Shown: positions 1 to 10,592, counted from the first letter of the stretch. The stretch: DNA of 46,004 nucleotides from Sulfurospirillaceae bacterium (GCA_028693565.1 JAQUVE010000004.1:1-46004); one strand, 5' to 3'. Made by a program: numbers and translations. Notes: generated by a model from the sequence alone, not told the origin.

Positions 1-117
1 GGTACTCTTACCAACACCACCTTTACCACTTGTGATGGCGACAAATTTGGTACGGCTATTTTTTTTCGTAGCATTATTACCTACTAACTCGTGAAGCTTA
101 TTTGCTTGATTTTCCAT
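1..117 (-). CDS. flhG: FlhG (YlxH/MinD-like flagellar number ATPase), N-terminal part only
   Basis: Only the first 39 codons lie in the window; the gene continues beyond base 1. They end in the deviant Walker A motif GKGGVGKST (residues 31-39), diagnostic of the MinD/ParA ATPases. Position directly downstream of flhF, with its ATG inside the end of flhF (20-base overlap), identifies it as FlhG rather than MinD. FlhG-type ATPases act with FlhF to set flagellar number, and in Campylobacter also cell-division placement (family knowledge). The N-terminal residues MENQANKLHEL resemble the short amphipathic leader that precedes the ATPase core in this family. Confidence 0.9.
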   Translation of the reverse strand, partial: MENQANKLHELVGNNATKKNSRTKFVAITSGKGGVGKST

Positions 118-1378
118 GTTCGCCTCTCTTTTTTTCAAACCCGTCTAGAATGCACTCTACTAAAAAATCACTGGAAGCTGCGACAATATCATCGGGTACT
201 TCTTGCCCAATGGAAAAATAACTCACTGGCTTATCAATATCGTATATCAAAGAAAATATCGTTCCAAAAACCTTCGTTTCATCAAATTTTGTAAAAATAA
301 GCGTATCAATATCTAAAAAAGAGAAATTTTTGTAAATTTCTTTAAGATCTTCAAGTTTTGTACCTGCTGAGAGTACTAAGTTAACATCTATTTGGTAATT
401 ACTGCTTTGGATAAATTTATTAAGTTTGAGTAATTTATCTTTATCATATTGCGAACTACCCACCGTATCAATCAATACCACATCACAATGCCCAAGAGAG
501 GTCAATGCCTTGTTGAAATCATCCGTGTCAACAACATCTTCTATCGGTAAACGCATCATTTTAGCATACTGAAATAACTGTTCAACTGCTCCTATACGAT
601 ACGTATCAAGTGTGATGATGCCTACTTTGGAACGTTTTTCTTGAATATACGAATACCGTGCGGCTAATTTTGCAATTGTCGTTGTCTTCCCAACACCTGT
701 AGGCCCAACGAACATCATAATGCGTTTACTACCTTTAGGCATCTCTGTTTCCATACGCACTGGTATAAGTTTGCGTAGTAATACTTGAAAGTATCGCTTG
801 ATGGTTTCACTGCTATTTTTCATACGGCTTGGCATATGCTCAAGCGTTAAATTCATAATATTTTCAAGATGGTCTTCACCCATACCACTAAATTTAGCTA
901 ATTTATAAATTTCTGAAAATTCTGAAGGAATAGCTAGATTATTACGGTGATGCGCTTTTTCCTCCCAGAACATCTCTTGAATCAATTTGATTTTATCAGC
1001 AAGCTTAGTAATCTCATTTTTAATATCGCCCAATCCTTCATTATTAGCTACTTTTTGTGCATTGGGAACACTCATGCGATCACTGTTTTCACTCGTAGCT
1101 TGTGCTATTTGCGTTATCTGTTTAGCAGCTTCTGAAAGGCTAAAGAGCACATCATCGCTACTTTGATGGCGATTTTGTTGTGGTTGAACAGGTTTTGTAG
1201 ATTTAGGCTTTTGATTTTCATCAATGGCCACAACTACCTCATAAAGTGACGCTGAATTAATCGTCTTTTTTTTAATTTGTTTGGTGCTAATTACCAAAGC
1301 ATTCTCACCACACTCAAGTTGCGCAATCTTCAGTGCTTCTGCTGGAGTTTCACCACTAAACGTATGAAATTTCACCAT
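98..1378 (-). CDS. flhF: FlhF, SRP-type GTPase for flagellar placement
   Basis: A 426-residue protein with the FlhF build: a short N-terminal domain (about 1-50), a low-complexity linker, then an NG domain of the SRP54/FtsY GTPase class. The P-loop GPTGVGKT is at residues 225-232, followed by the IITLDTYRIGAVEQL motif and the DTVGSS and TKFDET motifs. FlhF marks the site of flagellum assembly at the pole and is activated by FlhG, whose start codon lies within the end of this gene. The ATG start is 8 bases downstream of folK, so the genes are probably co-transcribed with aroQ-pepQ-folK. The same order occurs in Campylobacter jejuni (from memory). Confidence 0.95.
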   Translation of the reverse strand: MVKFHTFSGETPAEALKIAQLECGENALVISTKQIKKKTINSASLYEVVVAIDENQKPKSTKPVQPQQNRHQSSDDVLFSLSEAAKQITQIAQATSENSDRMSVPNAQKVANNEGLGDIKNEITKLADKIKLIQEMFWEEKAHHRNNLAIPSEFSEIYKLAKFSGMGEDHLENIMNLTLEHMPSRMKNSSETIKRYFQVLLRKLIPVRMETEMPKGSKRIMMFVGPTGVGKTTTIAKLAARYSYIQEKRSKVGIITLDTYRIGAVEQLFQYAKMMRLPIEDVVDTDDFNKALTSLGHCDVVLIDTVGSSQYDKDKLLKLNKFIQSSNYQIDVNLVLSAGTKLEDLKEIYKNFSFLDIDTLIFTKFDETKVFGTIFSLIYDIDKPVSYFSIGQEVPDDIVAASSDFLVECILDGFEKKRGEHGKSSK

Positions 1379-1386
1379 CTCTTCCT

Positions 1387-1848
1387 TTACAAATTATGTA
1401 ACATACTTAACGGAACACAGACCGATAAACGCTCAAACCATTTTGGATGAGGGAGTATCAAACCCTTTTGATTGATGCGCTTATGACTAAAAAATATTAT
1501 ATCCAAATCCAATGTCCTTGGACCATTTTGAAAAAGCCTCACTCGTCCAAAAATTGCCTCGATATGTAGAAGAATTTTTAGTAATGCTTTAGGTCCAAGC
1601 GATGTTTGCATCACAAGAACAGCATTGTAAAAATCATTTTGCTCCAGATACCCAAACGGTGGATTTCTAAAGACCAATGAACTCTCCACTACACGTAAAC
1701 GTCTATCATGTTGAAGGTAACGCATTAGCTTTACAAAGCGCTTTTTAACATTCCCTTCATTACCGCCCACACCAACAACAACATTGTATTTAAAGCCCAT
1801 GTGTAGTGCTTTACGCATGGGGAAAAAAGGAATTTTCTCTAATTTCAA
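1387..1848 (-). CDS. folK: 2-amino-4-hydroxy-6-hydroxymethyldihydropteridine pyrophosphokinase (HPPK)
   Basis: Transfers pyrophosphate from ATP to hydroxymethyl-dihydropterin in folate synthesis. The HPPK signature is clear: VGVGGNEGN near the N-terminus, FRNPPFGYLEQNDFYNAV in the middle, and the catalytic GPRTLDLDI motif. The 153-residue frame opens with TTG, overlapping the TGA of the upstream peptidase gene, with GAGG about six bases before it. ATG codons at 1818 and 1800 are alternatives, but I see no good ribosome-binding site before them, so TTG is preferred with moderate confidence. FolB, an earlier folate enzyme, is encoded at 38 kb. Confidence 0.92.
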   Translation of the reverse strand: MKLEKIPFFPMRKALHMGFKYNVVVGVGGNEGNVKKRFVKLMRYLQHDRRLRVVESSLVFRNPPFGYLEQNDFYNAVLVMQTSLGPKALLKILLHIEAIFGRVRLFQNGPRTLDLDIIFFSHKRINQKGLILPHPKWFERLSVCVPLSMLHNL

Positions 1849-2873
1849 CCGATTACCTCAGCACCTTTACGTGTCATAACCACAGTATCTTCAATACGCA
1901 CACCAAACTCATCAGGCAAATAAATCCCTGGCTCTATTGTAAAAACCATATTTTCTTCAATTATCGTTTCAGAGCGAGCGCTAATGACGGGTAACTCATG
2001 AATATCTAACCCCACGCCATGCCCTGTGGAGTGCACAAAAAACTTTCCAAATCCCGCACGTTCAATCACCTCACGGGCGGCTTTATCAATCTCTTTTGCC
2101 AAAACACCCACTTTTGCGGCATTAATTGCAGCTTCTTGGGCGAATAGCACTGTATCATATACTTTTTGTCTATGTCCATCACTAAAGAGTTGTTCCTTAT
2201 TAAAGCTAAAGTTTTCACCGAAATGACTCGTTCGTGTTCGATCTGAACAATAGCGTTGATACATCACTCCTGCATCCACCAAAACTAACTCATTCTGTGT
2301 AAGCTGCTTATGGGAAGGAAGGGCATGAGGCTTGGCAGCATTGGCTCCAAAGGCTACAATCGGAGAAAAACTTAACCCTAATTGCCCATGATATTTATAA
2401 ATGGCTTCGGCTTCAAAGTGCGCTAGTTTCTCATCTAGACCTAACCCATCTTTTTTGAGAAACTCTCCAAAGCGATGAAAAGCATCTCTGCCATAAATGG
2501 CGGCTTGTCGTAAAACATCAAGCTCAATGTCGCTTTTTACCATACGTTTTTGCTGTGAAAAATTAGGCTTTTTTTGAAACGTGATGGAGAGTTTATCGCT
2601 TAATCGCCCAAACTCATCCACACTCCATTCGCTAGGATTATAAGCAATTGCTTTAATGCCACTTTTACGAATCAGTAGACGTACCGTTTTGAGTAAATCG
2701 CGTCTATCGCCTTCTAGCACCACAGCATTTCGGACCAACTCACTAGCTTCTGTTGTATATCGAGCATCTGTGATAAAAAATGCTTCACTTCCTAATTTTA
2801 AGAAAACCTCATTATCACATGAAAAGCCACACTCATAGTAGACAGCATTTTCATTTTTGAGGATGTAATTCAT
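1845..2873 (-). CDS. pepQ: M24-family Xaa-Pro peptidase (aminopeptidase P/prolidase type)
   Basis: A 342-residue metallopeptidase of the pita-bread fold. Metal-ligand motifs are visible in order: VDAGVMYQRYCSDRTRT (two Asp ligands), HSTGHGVGLDIHELP (His), FTIEPGIY (Glu) and GVRIEDTV (Glu). The first 110 residues are the non-catalytic creatinase-like N-domain. It should remove or hydrolyse Xaa-Pro bonds during peptide turnover in the cytoplasm. Its ATG overlaps the aroQ stop (TAATG) and its TGA overlaps the folK start, so the three are translationally coupled. Whether it is an aminopeptidase or a dipeptidase cannot be decided from sequence, so the symbol is provisional. Confidence 0.88.
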   Translation of the reverse strand: MNYILKNENAVYYECGFSCDNEVFLKLGSEAFFITDARYTTEASELVRNAVVLEGDRRDLLKTVRLLIRKSGIKAIAYNPSEWSVDEFGRLSDKLSITFQKKPNFSQQKRMVKSDIELDVLRQAAIYGRDAFHRFGEFLKKDGLGLDEKLAHFEAEAIYKYHGQLGLSFSPIVAFGANAAKPHALPSHKQLTQNELVLVDAGVMYQRYCSDRTRTSHFGENFSFNKEQLFSDGHRQKVYDTVLFAQEAAINAAKVGVLAKEIDKAAREVIERAGFGKFFVHSTGHGVGLDIHELPVISARSETIIEENMVFTIEPGIYLPDEFGVRIEDTVVMTRKGAEVIG

Positions 2874-3349
2874 TAGGCTTTAGCTTGTTGTTCTTGTGCT
2901 TTTTTAATCGCTTCAATTTCACCTAGCATTTGCATCATTGAAATCATTGCCAAGTGGTAACCAAAAGGACCAAAACCACTAATTTGACCTGTACAAACTG
3001 CCGCTGTTAAACTTTTTTGACGAAACTCTTCACGTCTGTAAATATTACTAATATGTACTTCAATTGCAGGTAAACTGACTGCACTAATGGCATCACGAAT
3101 CGCTATGGAAGTATGTGTGTAAGCAGCTGGATTGATGATGATACCATCAGCATCGCCTAAACACTCTTGGATTTTATCAACTAATTCGCCCTCAAGATTG
3201 GATTGAAAAAATTCGATTTCAAAATTGTTTTGTTTCGCTACTGCTTCCATTTGAGCATGAATCTCTTCAAGTTTCATGCCACCATAGATATTTTGCTCTC
3301 TATGCCCAAGCATGTTTAAATTTGGCCCTTGAATTACAACAATCTTCAT
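2873..3349 (-). CDS. aroQ: 3-dehydroquinate dehydratase, type II
   Basis: Shikimate-pathway enzyme converting 3-dehydroquinate to 3-dehydroshikimate. Length (158 aa) and motifs fit the type II dodecameric class: [16 protein letters not shown] at the N-terminus, which includes the active-site Tyr and Arg/His environment, [16 protein letters not shown] in the middle, and [13 protein letters not shown] with the catalytic His. The last dozen residues ([10 protein letters not shown]) are a loose polar tail. It is the first gene of a minus-strand run into pepQ, folK, flhF and flhG, with a TATAAT element about 30 bases before its ATG. Confidence 0.96.
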   Translation of the reverse strand: MKIVVIQGPNLNMLGHREQNIYGGMKLEEIHAQMEAVAKQNNFEIEFFQSNLEGELVDKIQECLGDADGIIINPAAYTHTSIAIRDAISAVSLPAIEVHISNIYRREEFRQKSLTAAVCTGQISGFGPFGYHLAMISMMQMLGEIEAIKKAQEQQAKA

Positions 3350-3379
3350 TGATTACCTTTTTATTTAAAATTTTGTTCT

Positions 3380-3385
3380 ATTATA
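3380..3385 (-). promoter_or_regulatory. -10 element of the aroQ-pepQ-folK-flhFG run
   Basis: A perfect TATAAT on the minus strand, followed by an A/T-rich leader and AAAGGT shortly before the aroQ ATG. It lies in the 84-base divergent gap with mqnF. Campylobacterota promoters often lack a clear -35 box, and I see none here. Confidence 0.6.
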
Positions 3386-3403
3386 GCAAGGCTTAGTTTA
3401 GGA

Positions 3404-3409
3404 TACAAT
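3404..3409 (+). promoter_or_regulatory. -10 element for mqnF-sppA
   Basis: TACAAT in the context GGATACAATT, 25 bases before the GTG start and ahead of the ribosome-binding site AAGAAGGA. The same GATACAAT form occurs before the adenine deaminase gene at 7.79 kb. Confidence 0.55.
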
Positions 3410-3433
3410 TACGTCAAAAGAAGAAGGATAAAA

Positions 3434-4663
3434 GTGAAGATTTTAGAAGCAGATTTTGTGCTGACATGTAATGAAGAGTTTGAGATAATCCGAAAAGGCG
3501 CCGTGGCCTTTGAAGCGACAATTGTTGAAGTGGGAGAAAGTGAGCATCTCAAAGCTAAATACCCCGATGCAACGCATATTTTTACACCGCCTCATAGTAT
3601 CATTATGCCCGGTCTCATTAATGCGCACGTTCACCTAGAATTTAGCGCCAATGCCACGATGCTACACTATGGTGATTTTATCCCATGGCTACAATCGGTC
3701 ATTAAGCATCGTGAATACCTAAGCCAAATGGCAACAACAGAGTTGATAGCCGAAAAATTACAGCTTATGTTGCGCTCAGGCACGACCTCTTTAGGGGCTA
3801 TTAGCAGTTTTGGTGCCGATTTAGAGGCATGCGCTCAAACAGCACAACGGGTGGTCTTTTTCAATGAAGTTTTAGGCTCAAATCCTGGCACAGTAGATGC
3901 GATGTATGGGGATTTTTTAGGGCGCTATCACCAAAGTAAAGACGAAGCATCATCGACGTTTTTCCCTGCCATTGCGATTCATTCACCCTATTCAACGCAC
4001 CCTATTTTGGCGAAAAAAGCGATTGAGCTCTCTTTTGCTGACCAAACACCGCTTTCAACGCACTTCATGGAGAGTTTGGCGGAGCGTGAATGGATTGATG
4101 AGGGAAAGGGCGATTTTACGCAGTTTTTAACCGCATTTAACCCTTATGCCAAACCGATGTGTTCGGCATCCGAATTTCTTGAGCTCTTCAACTCAACACC
4201 TGCCTTGTTTACGCATGGTGTTCATGCGAGTGATAAGGAGTACGCACACATGGCTTCGTGTCATGGAACACTGACACATTGCCCGATGTCCAACCGCCTT
4301 TTGGGTGTAGGTGCCCTTGATTTAGAAGCAGCCAGCAAACACGCTATTAACCTTACCGTAGGCACCGATGGCTTAAGTTCGAATATCTCTTTAAGCCTTT
4401 GGGACGAACTGCGTGCGGCGTTAATGATGCACACGAATAGTCCTCTTGAAGCCTTGTCAAAAACGCTTATTAAAGCCGTTACATGTAACGCTTCCAAAGC
4501 TTTAAATCTGCCTGTTGGAAAGCTTGAAAAAAGCCTATTGGCAGACATCATCGTCGCAACCTTGCCACAAGAAGTCGATAGTCTTGAACAACTCCCAGTT
4601 CAGCTTATTTTACATACCCACCAAACACACTTAACTTTTATAAACGGAGAACTTGTATGCTAA
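3434..4663 (+). CDS. mqnF: Aminofutalosine deaminase (amidohydrolase superfamily)
   Basis: A 409-residue metal-dependent hydrolase of the cytosine deaminase-like amidohydrolases. Metal and catalytic motifs: NAHVHLEF (HxH), AIHSPYSTHP, STHFMES, THCPMSNRLLG and VGTDGLSSN (final Asp). In Helicobacter and Campylobacter the orthologous gene product deaminates 6-amino-6-deoxyfutalosine in the futalosine pathway to menaquinone (family knowledge). The start is GTG, with AAGAAGGA six bases upstream. It overlaps sppA by 7 bases. MenG/UbiE, the last step of the same pathway, is encoded at 14.2 kb. General chlorohydrolase/S-adenosylhomocysteine deaminase activity is the alternative, but the neighbourhood favours MqnF. 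Confidence 0.82.
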   Translation: MKILEADFVLTCNEEFEIIRKGAVAFEATIVEVGESEHLKAKYPDATHIFTPPHSIIMPGLINAHVHLEFSANATMLHYGDFIPWLQSVIKHREYLSQMATTELIAEKLQLMLRSGTTSLGAISSFGADLEACAQTAQRVVFFNEVLGSNPGTVDAMYGDFLGRYHQSKDEASSTFFPAIAIHSPYSTHPILAKKAIELSFADQTPLSTHFMESLAEREWIDEGKGDFTQFLTAFNPYAKPMCSASEFLELFNSTPALFTHGVHASDKEYAHMASCHGTLTHCPMSNRLLGVGALDLEAASKHAINLTVGTDGLSSNISLSLWDELRAALMMHTNSPLEALSKTLIKAVTCNASKALNLPVGKLEKSLLADIIVATLPQEVDSLEQLPVQLILHTHQTHLTFINGELVC

Positions 4664-5523
4664 ATGTGATTAAAAAACCTTTTATCTGGATAGGTGCTAT
4701 TTTAAGTTATATCCAAAACCATTTTAAAGCGATGCTTTTTGTCTTGCTTGTGATTCTAATTTTTGGTTCTATCGGTGAAGATAAACTGGATACTCCCAAT
4801 TTGAGCGTCATCAAAATTGAGGGCGAAATTACCAAGGTCGATGACATTTTAGAAAATATTGACAAAGCCATCAAAGATGAACGCATCAAAGGTGTGCTTT
4901 TGCATGTAGACTCTCCAGGTGGCGCACTTGCCCCTTCCATCGAACTTTCTATGGCGGTTAAACGTTTAGCACTGAAAAAACCTGTGGTTGCTTATGCCGC
5001 AGGTAGTATGACCAGTGGAAGTTATTACGCTTCGATTTGGTCAAACTATATCATCGCCAATCCTGGTGCTTTCATCGGCTCTATCGGTGTACTGTTTCAA
5101 GCACCCAATGTCTCAGAATTGGCTAAAAAACTGGGTATTTCAGAGCAAATTATCACTGCAGGTGAATACAAACAGATGGGTACCTTCACCCGTGAATGGA
5201 CACCTAAAGAACGTGGGGCACTCAAAGAACTTATCGATGATGCGTATGGTTTGTTTATCAAAGATGTTGCTTTAGCACGTGGGTTGGATGCGACTAAGCC
5301 CGAAAGTTTCGCCAACGCGCGTGTTTTTATCGCTGAAAAAGCTTTACATGTAAAGCTCATTGATGAAGTAGGTTCTATCGCTGAGGCCAAAGCAAAACTG
5401 ATTGAGCTTTCAGGTGTTCAAACGGCAATATGGGAAAAACCTGATGCTGTGGATAAATGGATGAAAAAATTAGAGAGTAGCAGTAAATTACCCATTTTTA
5501 ATTTGATGGGCTATTTAAAATAA
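4657..5523 (+). CDS. sppA: Signal peptide peptidase SppA, short (36K) type
   Basis: A 288-residue S49-family inner-membrane protease. One N-terminal membrane segment (about residues 22-40, AMLFVLLVILIF) anchors a periplasmic serine protease domain. VDSPGG marks the family, GSMTSGSYYAS holds the nucleophilic Ser, and the Lys in EYKQMGTFTREWT fits the general base of the Ser/Lys dyad. Expected job: degrading cleaved signal peptides in the membrane. It is the second gene after mqnF, overlapping it by 7 bases, and ends at a strong terminator. The short type has one protease domain, unlike the duplicated 67K form of E. coli. Confidence 0.93.
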   Translation: MLNVIKKPFIWIGAILSYIQNHFKAMLFVLLVILIFGSIGEDKLDTPNLSVIKIEGEITKVDDILENIDKAIKDERIKGVLLHVDSPGGALAPSIELSMAVKRLALKKPVVAYAAGSMTSGSYYASIWSNYIIANPGAFIGSIGVLFQAPNVSELAKKLGISEQIITAGEYKQMGTFTREWTPKERGALKELIDDAYGLFIKDVALARGLDATKPESFANARVFIAEKALHVKLIDEVGSIAEAKAKLIELSGVQTAIWEKPDAVDKWMKKLESSSKLPIFNLMGYLK

Positions 5524-5524
5524 T

Positions 5525-5560
5525 AAAGAGACAACCTCTCTTATGAGGGGTTGTCTCTTT
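5525..5560. terminator. Bidirectional rho-independent terminator between sppA and pheA
   Basis: A 16-bp stem (5525-5540 with 5545-5560, one G-T pair) with a TTAT loop, flanked by A-tracts on the left and T-rich sequence on the right. It sits exactly between two converging genes, starting one base after the sppA stop. Confidence 0.9.
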
Positions 5561-5563
5561 AGG

Positions 5564-6421
5564 TTAAAAAACCTCAGCCATAGAACTGCGGTATGGATGT
5601 TTTTCATAAATTCCTAAAATTTTTATCTCTTTAGCAAAATAGCGTAACTCTTCTAAGGCTAAGTGTAAAGCTTTTTCATCAGGATGACCATTAATATCAA
5701 GATAAAAATGGCTCACATGTAAGGTTCCCATTTGATTATAGCTCTCCAGTTTTATCAGGTTTACTCCATTGGTAGCAAAGCCACCAAGTGCTTTATAAAG
5801 GGCGGCAGGAATGTCTCTAACTTGAAAAACCAAAGAGGTAATATAGTGTTTTCCCACATCATAGGTCGGAATATGTTCATTCTTGTCCAACACAATAAAA
5901 CGTGTGACATTGCCACGATAATCGCCAAAATCATCGTTTAAAATTTCTAAACCATAAAGTTCTGCAGCTATTTGTGAAGCAATGGCCGCGCGCGTAGGAT
6001 CATTTAATGTTTTAAGTTCCCTAGCAGAACCTGCGGTATCAAACTTTGCTTCAGCCTTGAGACCTAATTTGGTGATATTCATATGGCACTGAGCTAAGGC
6101 TTGAGGATGTGATGCAACCGATACAATACCCTCTATTGAGCTTCCTTTAATACCTAGCAAACAGTGACGTACGGGTTGAAAATGTTCTTCCACGATATGA
6201 AGTTCCATGCGAGGAATCAGCCGATAAATCTCTTCTACACGTCCTGCTGTTGAATTTTCAAACGGTATCATTGCCAATTGTGCTGTTCCAGATTCTACCA
6301 TTTTCATAGCATTTTCAAACGTATCACAAGCAATGGTTATGGATTGTGGAAAAGCATTTTTACATGCAAGATAAGAGTACGCACCTTCAACACCTTGATA
6401 GGCAATAACAACATCATTCAT
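5564..6421 (-). CDS. pheA: Prephenate dehydratase with ACT domain, no chorismate mutase domain
   Basis: Converts prephenate to phenylpyruvate for phenylalanine synthesis. The 285 residues hold the catalytic domain (about 1-185, with IPFENSTAGRV and the NVTRFIVL motif containing the essential TRF) and a C-terminal ACT domain (about 190-285). Two oddities. There is no N-terminal chorismate mutase, which the bifunctional P-protein has. The ACT domain reads GGFATNGVNLIKLESYN, where the usual ESRP Phe-binding motif is ESYN. That wording, and AALYKALGGF and HPDEKALHLALEEL, closely recall alphaproteobacterial enzymes (from memory). The ATG overlaps the stop of an upstream reading frame (ATGA). TyrA is encoded at 44.6 kb. 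Confidence 0.92.
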   Translation of the reverse strand: MNDVVIAYQGVEGAYSYLACKNAFPQSITIACDTFENAMKMVESGTAQLAMIPFENSTAGRVEEIYRLIPRMELHIVEEHFQPVRHCLLGIKGSSIEGIVSVASHPQALAQCHMNITKLGLKAEAKFDTAGSARELKTLNDPTRAAIASQIAAELYGLEILNDDFGDYRGNVTRFIVLDKNEHIPTYDVGKHYITSLVFQVRDIPAALYKALGGFATNGVNLIKLESYNQMGTLHVSHFYLDINGHPDEKALHLALEELRYFAKEIKILGIYEKHPYRSSMAEVF

Positions 6422-6639
6422 TGATAAACCTTTACGTTATAATAAGCGATATTGTACTGTGACTCGCGTAAAGACGGGATAAATTCACCATCGAGAAGCT
6501 TTCTTATAGCATAATAGCCAGAATAAAAATGCTTATATTTGCTAAAGAAGCCCTTACTGTAAAACTTTTACTTCTACTAACTCGTTAGTATTAGTATCCC
6601 TTGAGAACTCGTTTTGTAATGTGACTTTTTATAAACCAT
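6418..6639 (-). pseudogene. Decayed or startless coding region coupled to pheA
   Basis: Three overlapping minus-strand frames read like protein but none is a normal gene. (1) 6418-6567: 49 open codons, very rich in Phe/Tyr (14 of 49), ending IAYYNVKVYQ; its TGA overlaps the pheA ATG; it has no ATG, GTG or TTG. (2) 6553-6627: 24 codons including NTNELVEVKVLQ, also startless. (3) 6577-6639: a 20-codon ORF starting ATG after GGTGAG. Joining (2) to (1) by one frameshift gives a plausible C-terminus. I do not recognise the protein. A frameshifted remnant is the simplest reading; a pheA leader with regulatory translation is the alternative. Confidence 0.4.
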
Positions 6640-6834
6640 CACTCACCTAAACTAGCGAATATAATGTACCTTTATTCTTTTTAAATGATACAAAGCTGTG
6701 TCGTACACAAGGCAAATATGGCAAACTAACATTAAACTGTTAGCAAAAAAGAACACTTATATTCACTACCTTAAACCCAAAATGATTGTACGTCTTTATC
6801 AGTATGTGTTACCCAAAAGGTAACACATTAAAAT
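6640..6834. other. Non-coding gap with a hairpin after ribB
   Basis: No gene seen. A perfect 10-bp stem (6804-6813 with 6819-6828, loop CAAAA) lies just past the ribB stop and could end its transcript, although no U-run follows on the minus strand. A smaller inverted repeat (CTAACA/TGTTAG) lies at 6726-6743. A TATATT element near 6650 could start a transcript into the decayed frames and pheA. Confidence 0.4.
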
Positions 6835-7470
6835 TTAGAGCATATGCTCTTTTCGATACGCAATAATTTCATCTATACTGACAATAGGAAAGTTGTGCTT
6901 TTGCGCAAAGCTTATAACTTGCTCACCCACACTCATCGTGCCATCAGGATTGGTGAGTTCACACAAAACACCATAAGGGGAAAGGCCCGCTAAACGCATC
7001 AAATCCACTGTCGCTTCCGTATGTCCCTCACGCTCTAACACACCATTAGCTCGTGCACGAAGAGGAAACACATGGCCAGGAGAGACAATCTTAGTTTTGC
7101 CCTCAGGATGAATCGCCGATTGAATGGTGGTGAGTCTGTCTTTAGCACTCACACCTGTGGTGACATTATCTTTAGATTCAATGGTTACGGTAAAGCCTGT
7201 TTGGAATTTGGATTCGTTATGTGTTACCATCATGGGAAGCTCAAGAGCATCGGCTTTCTCAGGCGTTAGGCACAAACAGACAATACCACTGCATTCACGT
7301 ATGAGTAGCGCCATTTGTTCGGCAGTGAGCGATTCGGCGTGGAAGATGATATCGGCTTCGTTTTCACGATCACGGCTATCCATCACGATAACGCCGCTTT
7401 GATTTTGTAAGGCATGCACGGCTTGCATGACAGGAGGGGTAAGCGAAAAATTCGCACAAATTTGATTCAT
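6835..7470 (-). CDS. ribB: 3,4-dihydroxy-2-butanone 4-phosphate synthase
   Basis: Makes the four-carbon unit of riboflavin from ribulose 5-phosphate. The 211-residue protein is the stand-alone RibB type with no GTP cyclohydrolase II domain. Motifs: [11 protein letters not shown] (substrate/Mg loop), [17 protein letters not shown], and [18 protein letters not shown] with the metal-binding Glu/His. It is a single-gene unit controlled by the FMN riboswitch upstream. AGGAGT at 7476-7481 is the ribosome-binding site. RibD is encoded at 24.5 kb. Confidence 0.95.
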   Translation of the reverse strand: MNQICANFSLTPPVMQAVHALQNQSGVIVMDSRDRENEADIIFHAESLTAEQMALLIRECSGIVCLCLTPEKADALELPMMVTHNESKFQTGFTVTIESKDNVTTGVSAKDRLTTIQSAIHPEGKTKIVSPGHVFPLRARANGVLEREGHTEATVDLMRLAGLSPYGVLCELTNPDGTMSVGEQVISFAQKHNFPIVSIDEIIAYRKEHML

Positions 7471-7475
7471 GGCAT

Positions 7476-7501
7476 ACTCCTAAAAGGTGAGTAAACTTAC
7501 C
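7476..7501 (-). promoter_or_regulatory. Alternative hairpins over the ribB ribosome-binding site
   Basis: On the minus-strand transcript, ACTCACC (7486-7492) can pair either upstream with GGTAAGT (7495-7501, one mismatch) or downstream with the Shine-Dalgarno AGGAGT (7476-7481). The two pairings exclude each other, which is how an FMN riboswitch would switch translation on and off. Based on hand pairing only. Confidence 0.4.
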
Positions 7502-7565
7502 AGAATCAGGGCATCTTTCAATATAGACACACGATTTTGTCATCAACAATGGCAACAATGTACTA

Positions 7566-7712
7566 CATTCTCGCTCATCCGGACTTTAACCGTTGGTTTT
7601 GGAATCACACCAAATCTGCTTGACCTTTTACACTTACATGTAAAAGCGCTCGCGGACTCTCTTGCGCACAAGATTACCGCCAGTAGGGAGTTACACCCTG
7701 CCCTGAGAAATA
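7566..7712 (-). ncRNA. FMN riboswitch (RFN element)
   Basis: Read on the minus strand, the conserved RFN blocks appear in order: TTCTCAGGGC, GTGTAACTCCCTACTGGCGG, GTCCGCGAGCGC, AGCAGATTTGGTGTGATTCC, CCAACGGTTAAAGTCCGGAT and GAGCGAGAA, the last closing helix P1 with the first. The element binds FMN and controls riboflavin genes. It lies about 95 bases upstream of ribB. The variable stem carries the palindrome TTACATGTAA (7634-7643). Boundaries are good to a few bases. Confidence 0.96.
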
Positions 7713-7745
7713 AGTTTCGGGAAAATTATACTGCAATGTCCTTAA

Positions 7746-9984
<2,239 letters not shown>

Positions 9985-9985
<1 letters not shown>

Positions 9986-10524
9986 TACATACCTTTTTGA
10001 AGGCGTTCAAAAAGTTGCCAACCTTCATCCCAAAAGCCAAGCCCACTATCAGCATTGATATGCCCTTTCTCGCCAATATTAACAAAGTCGCTACCCCACA
10101 CTTTTGCCCTTTCTTGAGCATATTCAATAGAAGCATACATATCGTTGGAGCTCGCAATAACCACGCTGGGAAAATCAAAAGGTATAGAAGGTGTATTTTC
10201 AAACCCTAAAGCACTGGGTGGGAAAGTTGGGGCATTTACATCAGGAACACCTACAAGTAATGCTCCTTTAATAGTCCGATGTTTTTGACTCGCCCAATGT
10301 GCGACAACCAAACATGCCATACTATGCGCCACTAAAAAAACCTCAGAGCTTGCTTCACTCAGTGCTTTTTCTAATGAAGTAACCCACTCATCACAAATAG
10401 GATTAAGCCAATCTCTTTGCTCAACTCGTTTAAAATAAGTATGTTTTGCTTCCCATAAACTTTGCCAATGCAATGGCCCAGAATTTCCAAATCCTGGCAA
10501 TATTAGAACGGTCGGTTCCATCAA
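9985..10524 (-). CDS. RBBP9/YdeN-type alpha/beta hydrolase
   Basis: A 179-residue serine hydrolase. It opens with ILPGFGNSGPLHWQSLWE, typical of the family, and the nucleophile elbow is VAHSMACLVVAHW (Ser in A-H-S-M-A instead of G-x-S-x-G). The catalytic Asp and His probably lie in ASSNDMYAS and EKGHINADSGLG. The natural substrate is unknown for this family. It is the upstream partner of sdaA, coupled by a TAATG overlap, so the two are likely made together, but I see no biochemical reason for the pairing. Confidence 0.85.
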
Positions 10525-10592
10525 AAAATGCCTCTCTTCTCAAAATATAAAAATATTGTAGTCAATCAGAACTTAGAAACAGACTTTTTTCG

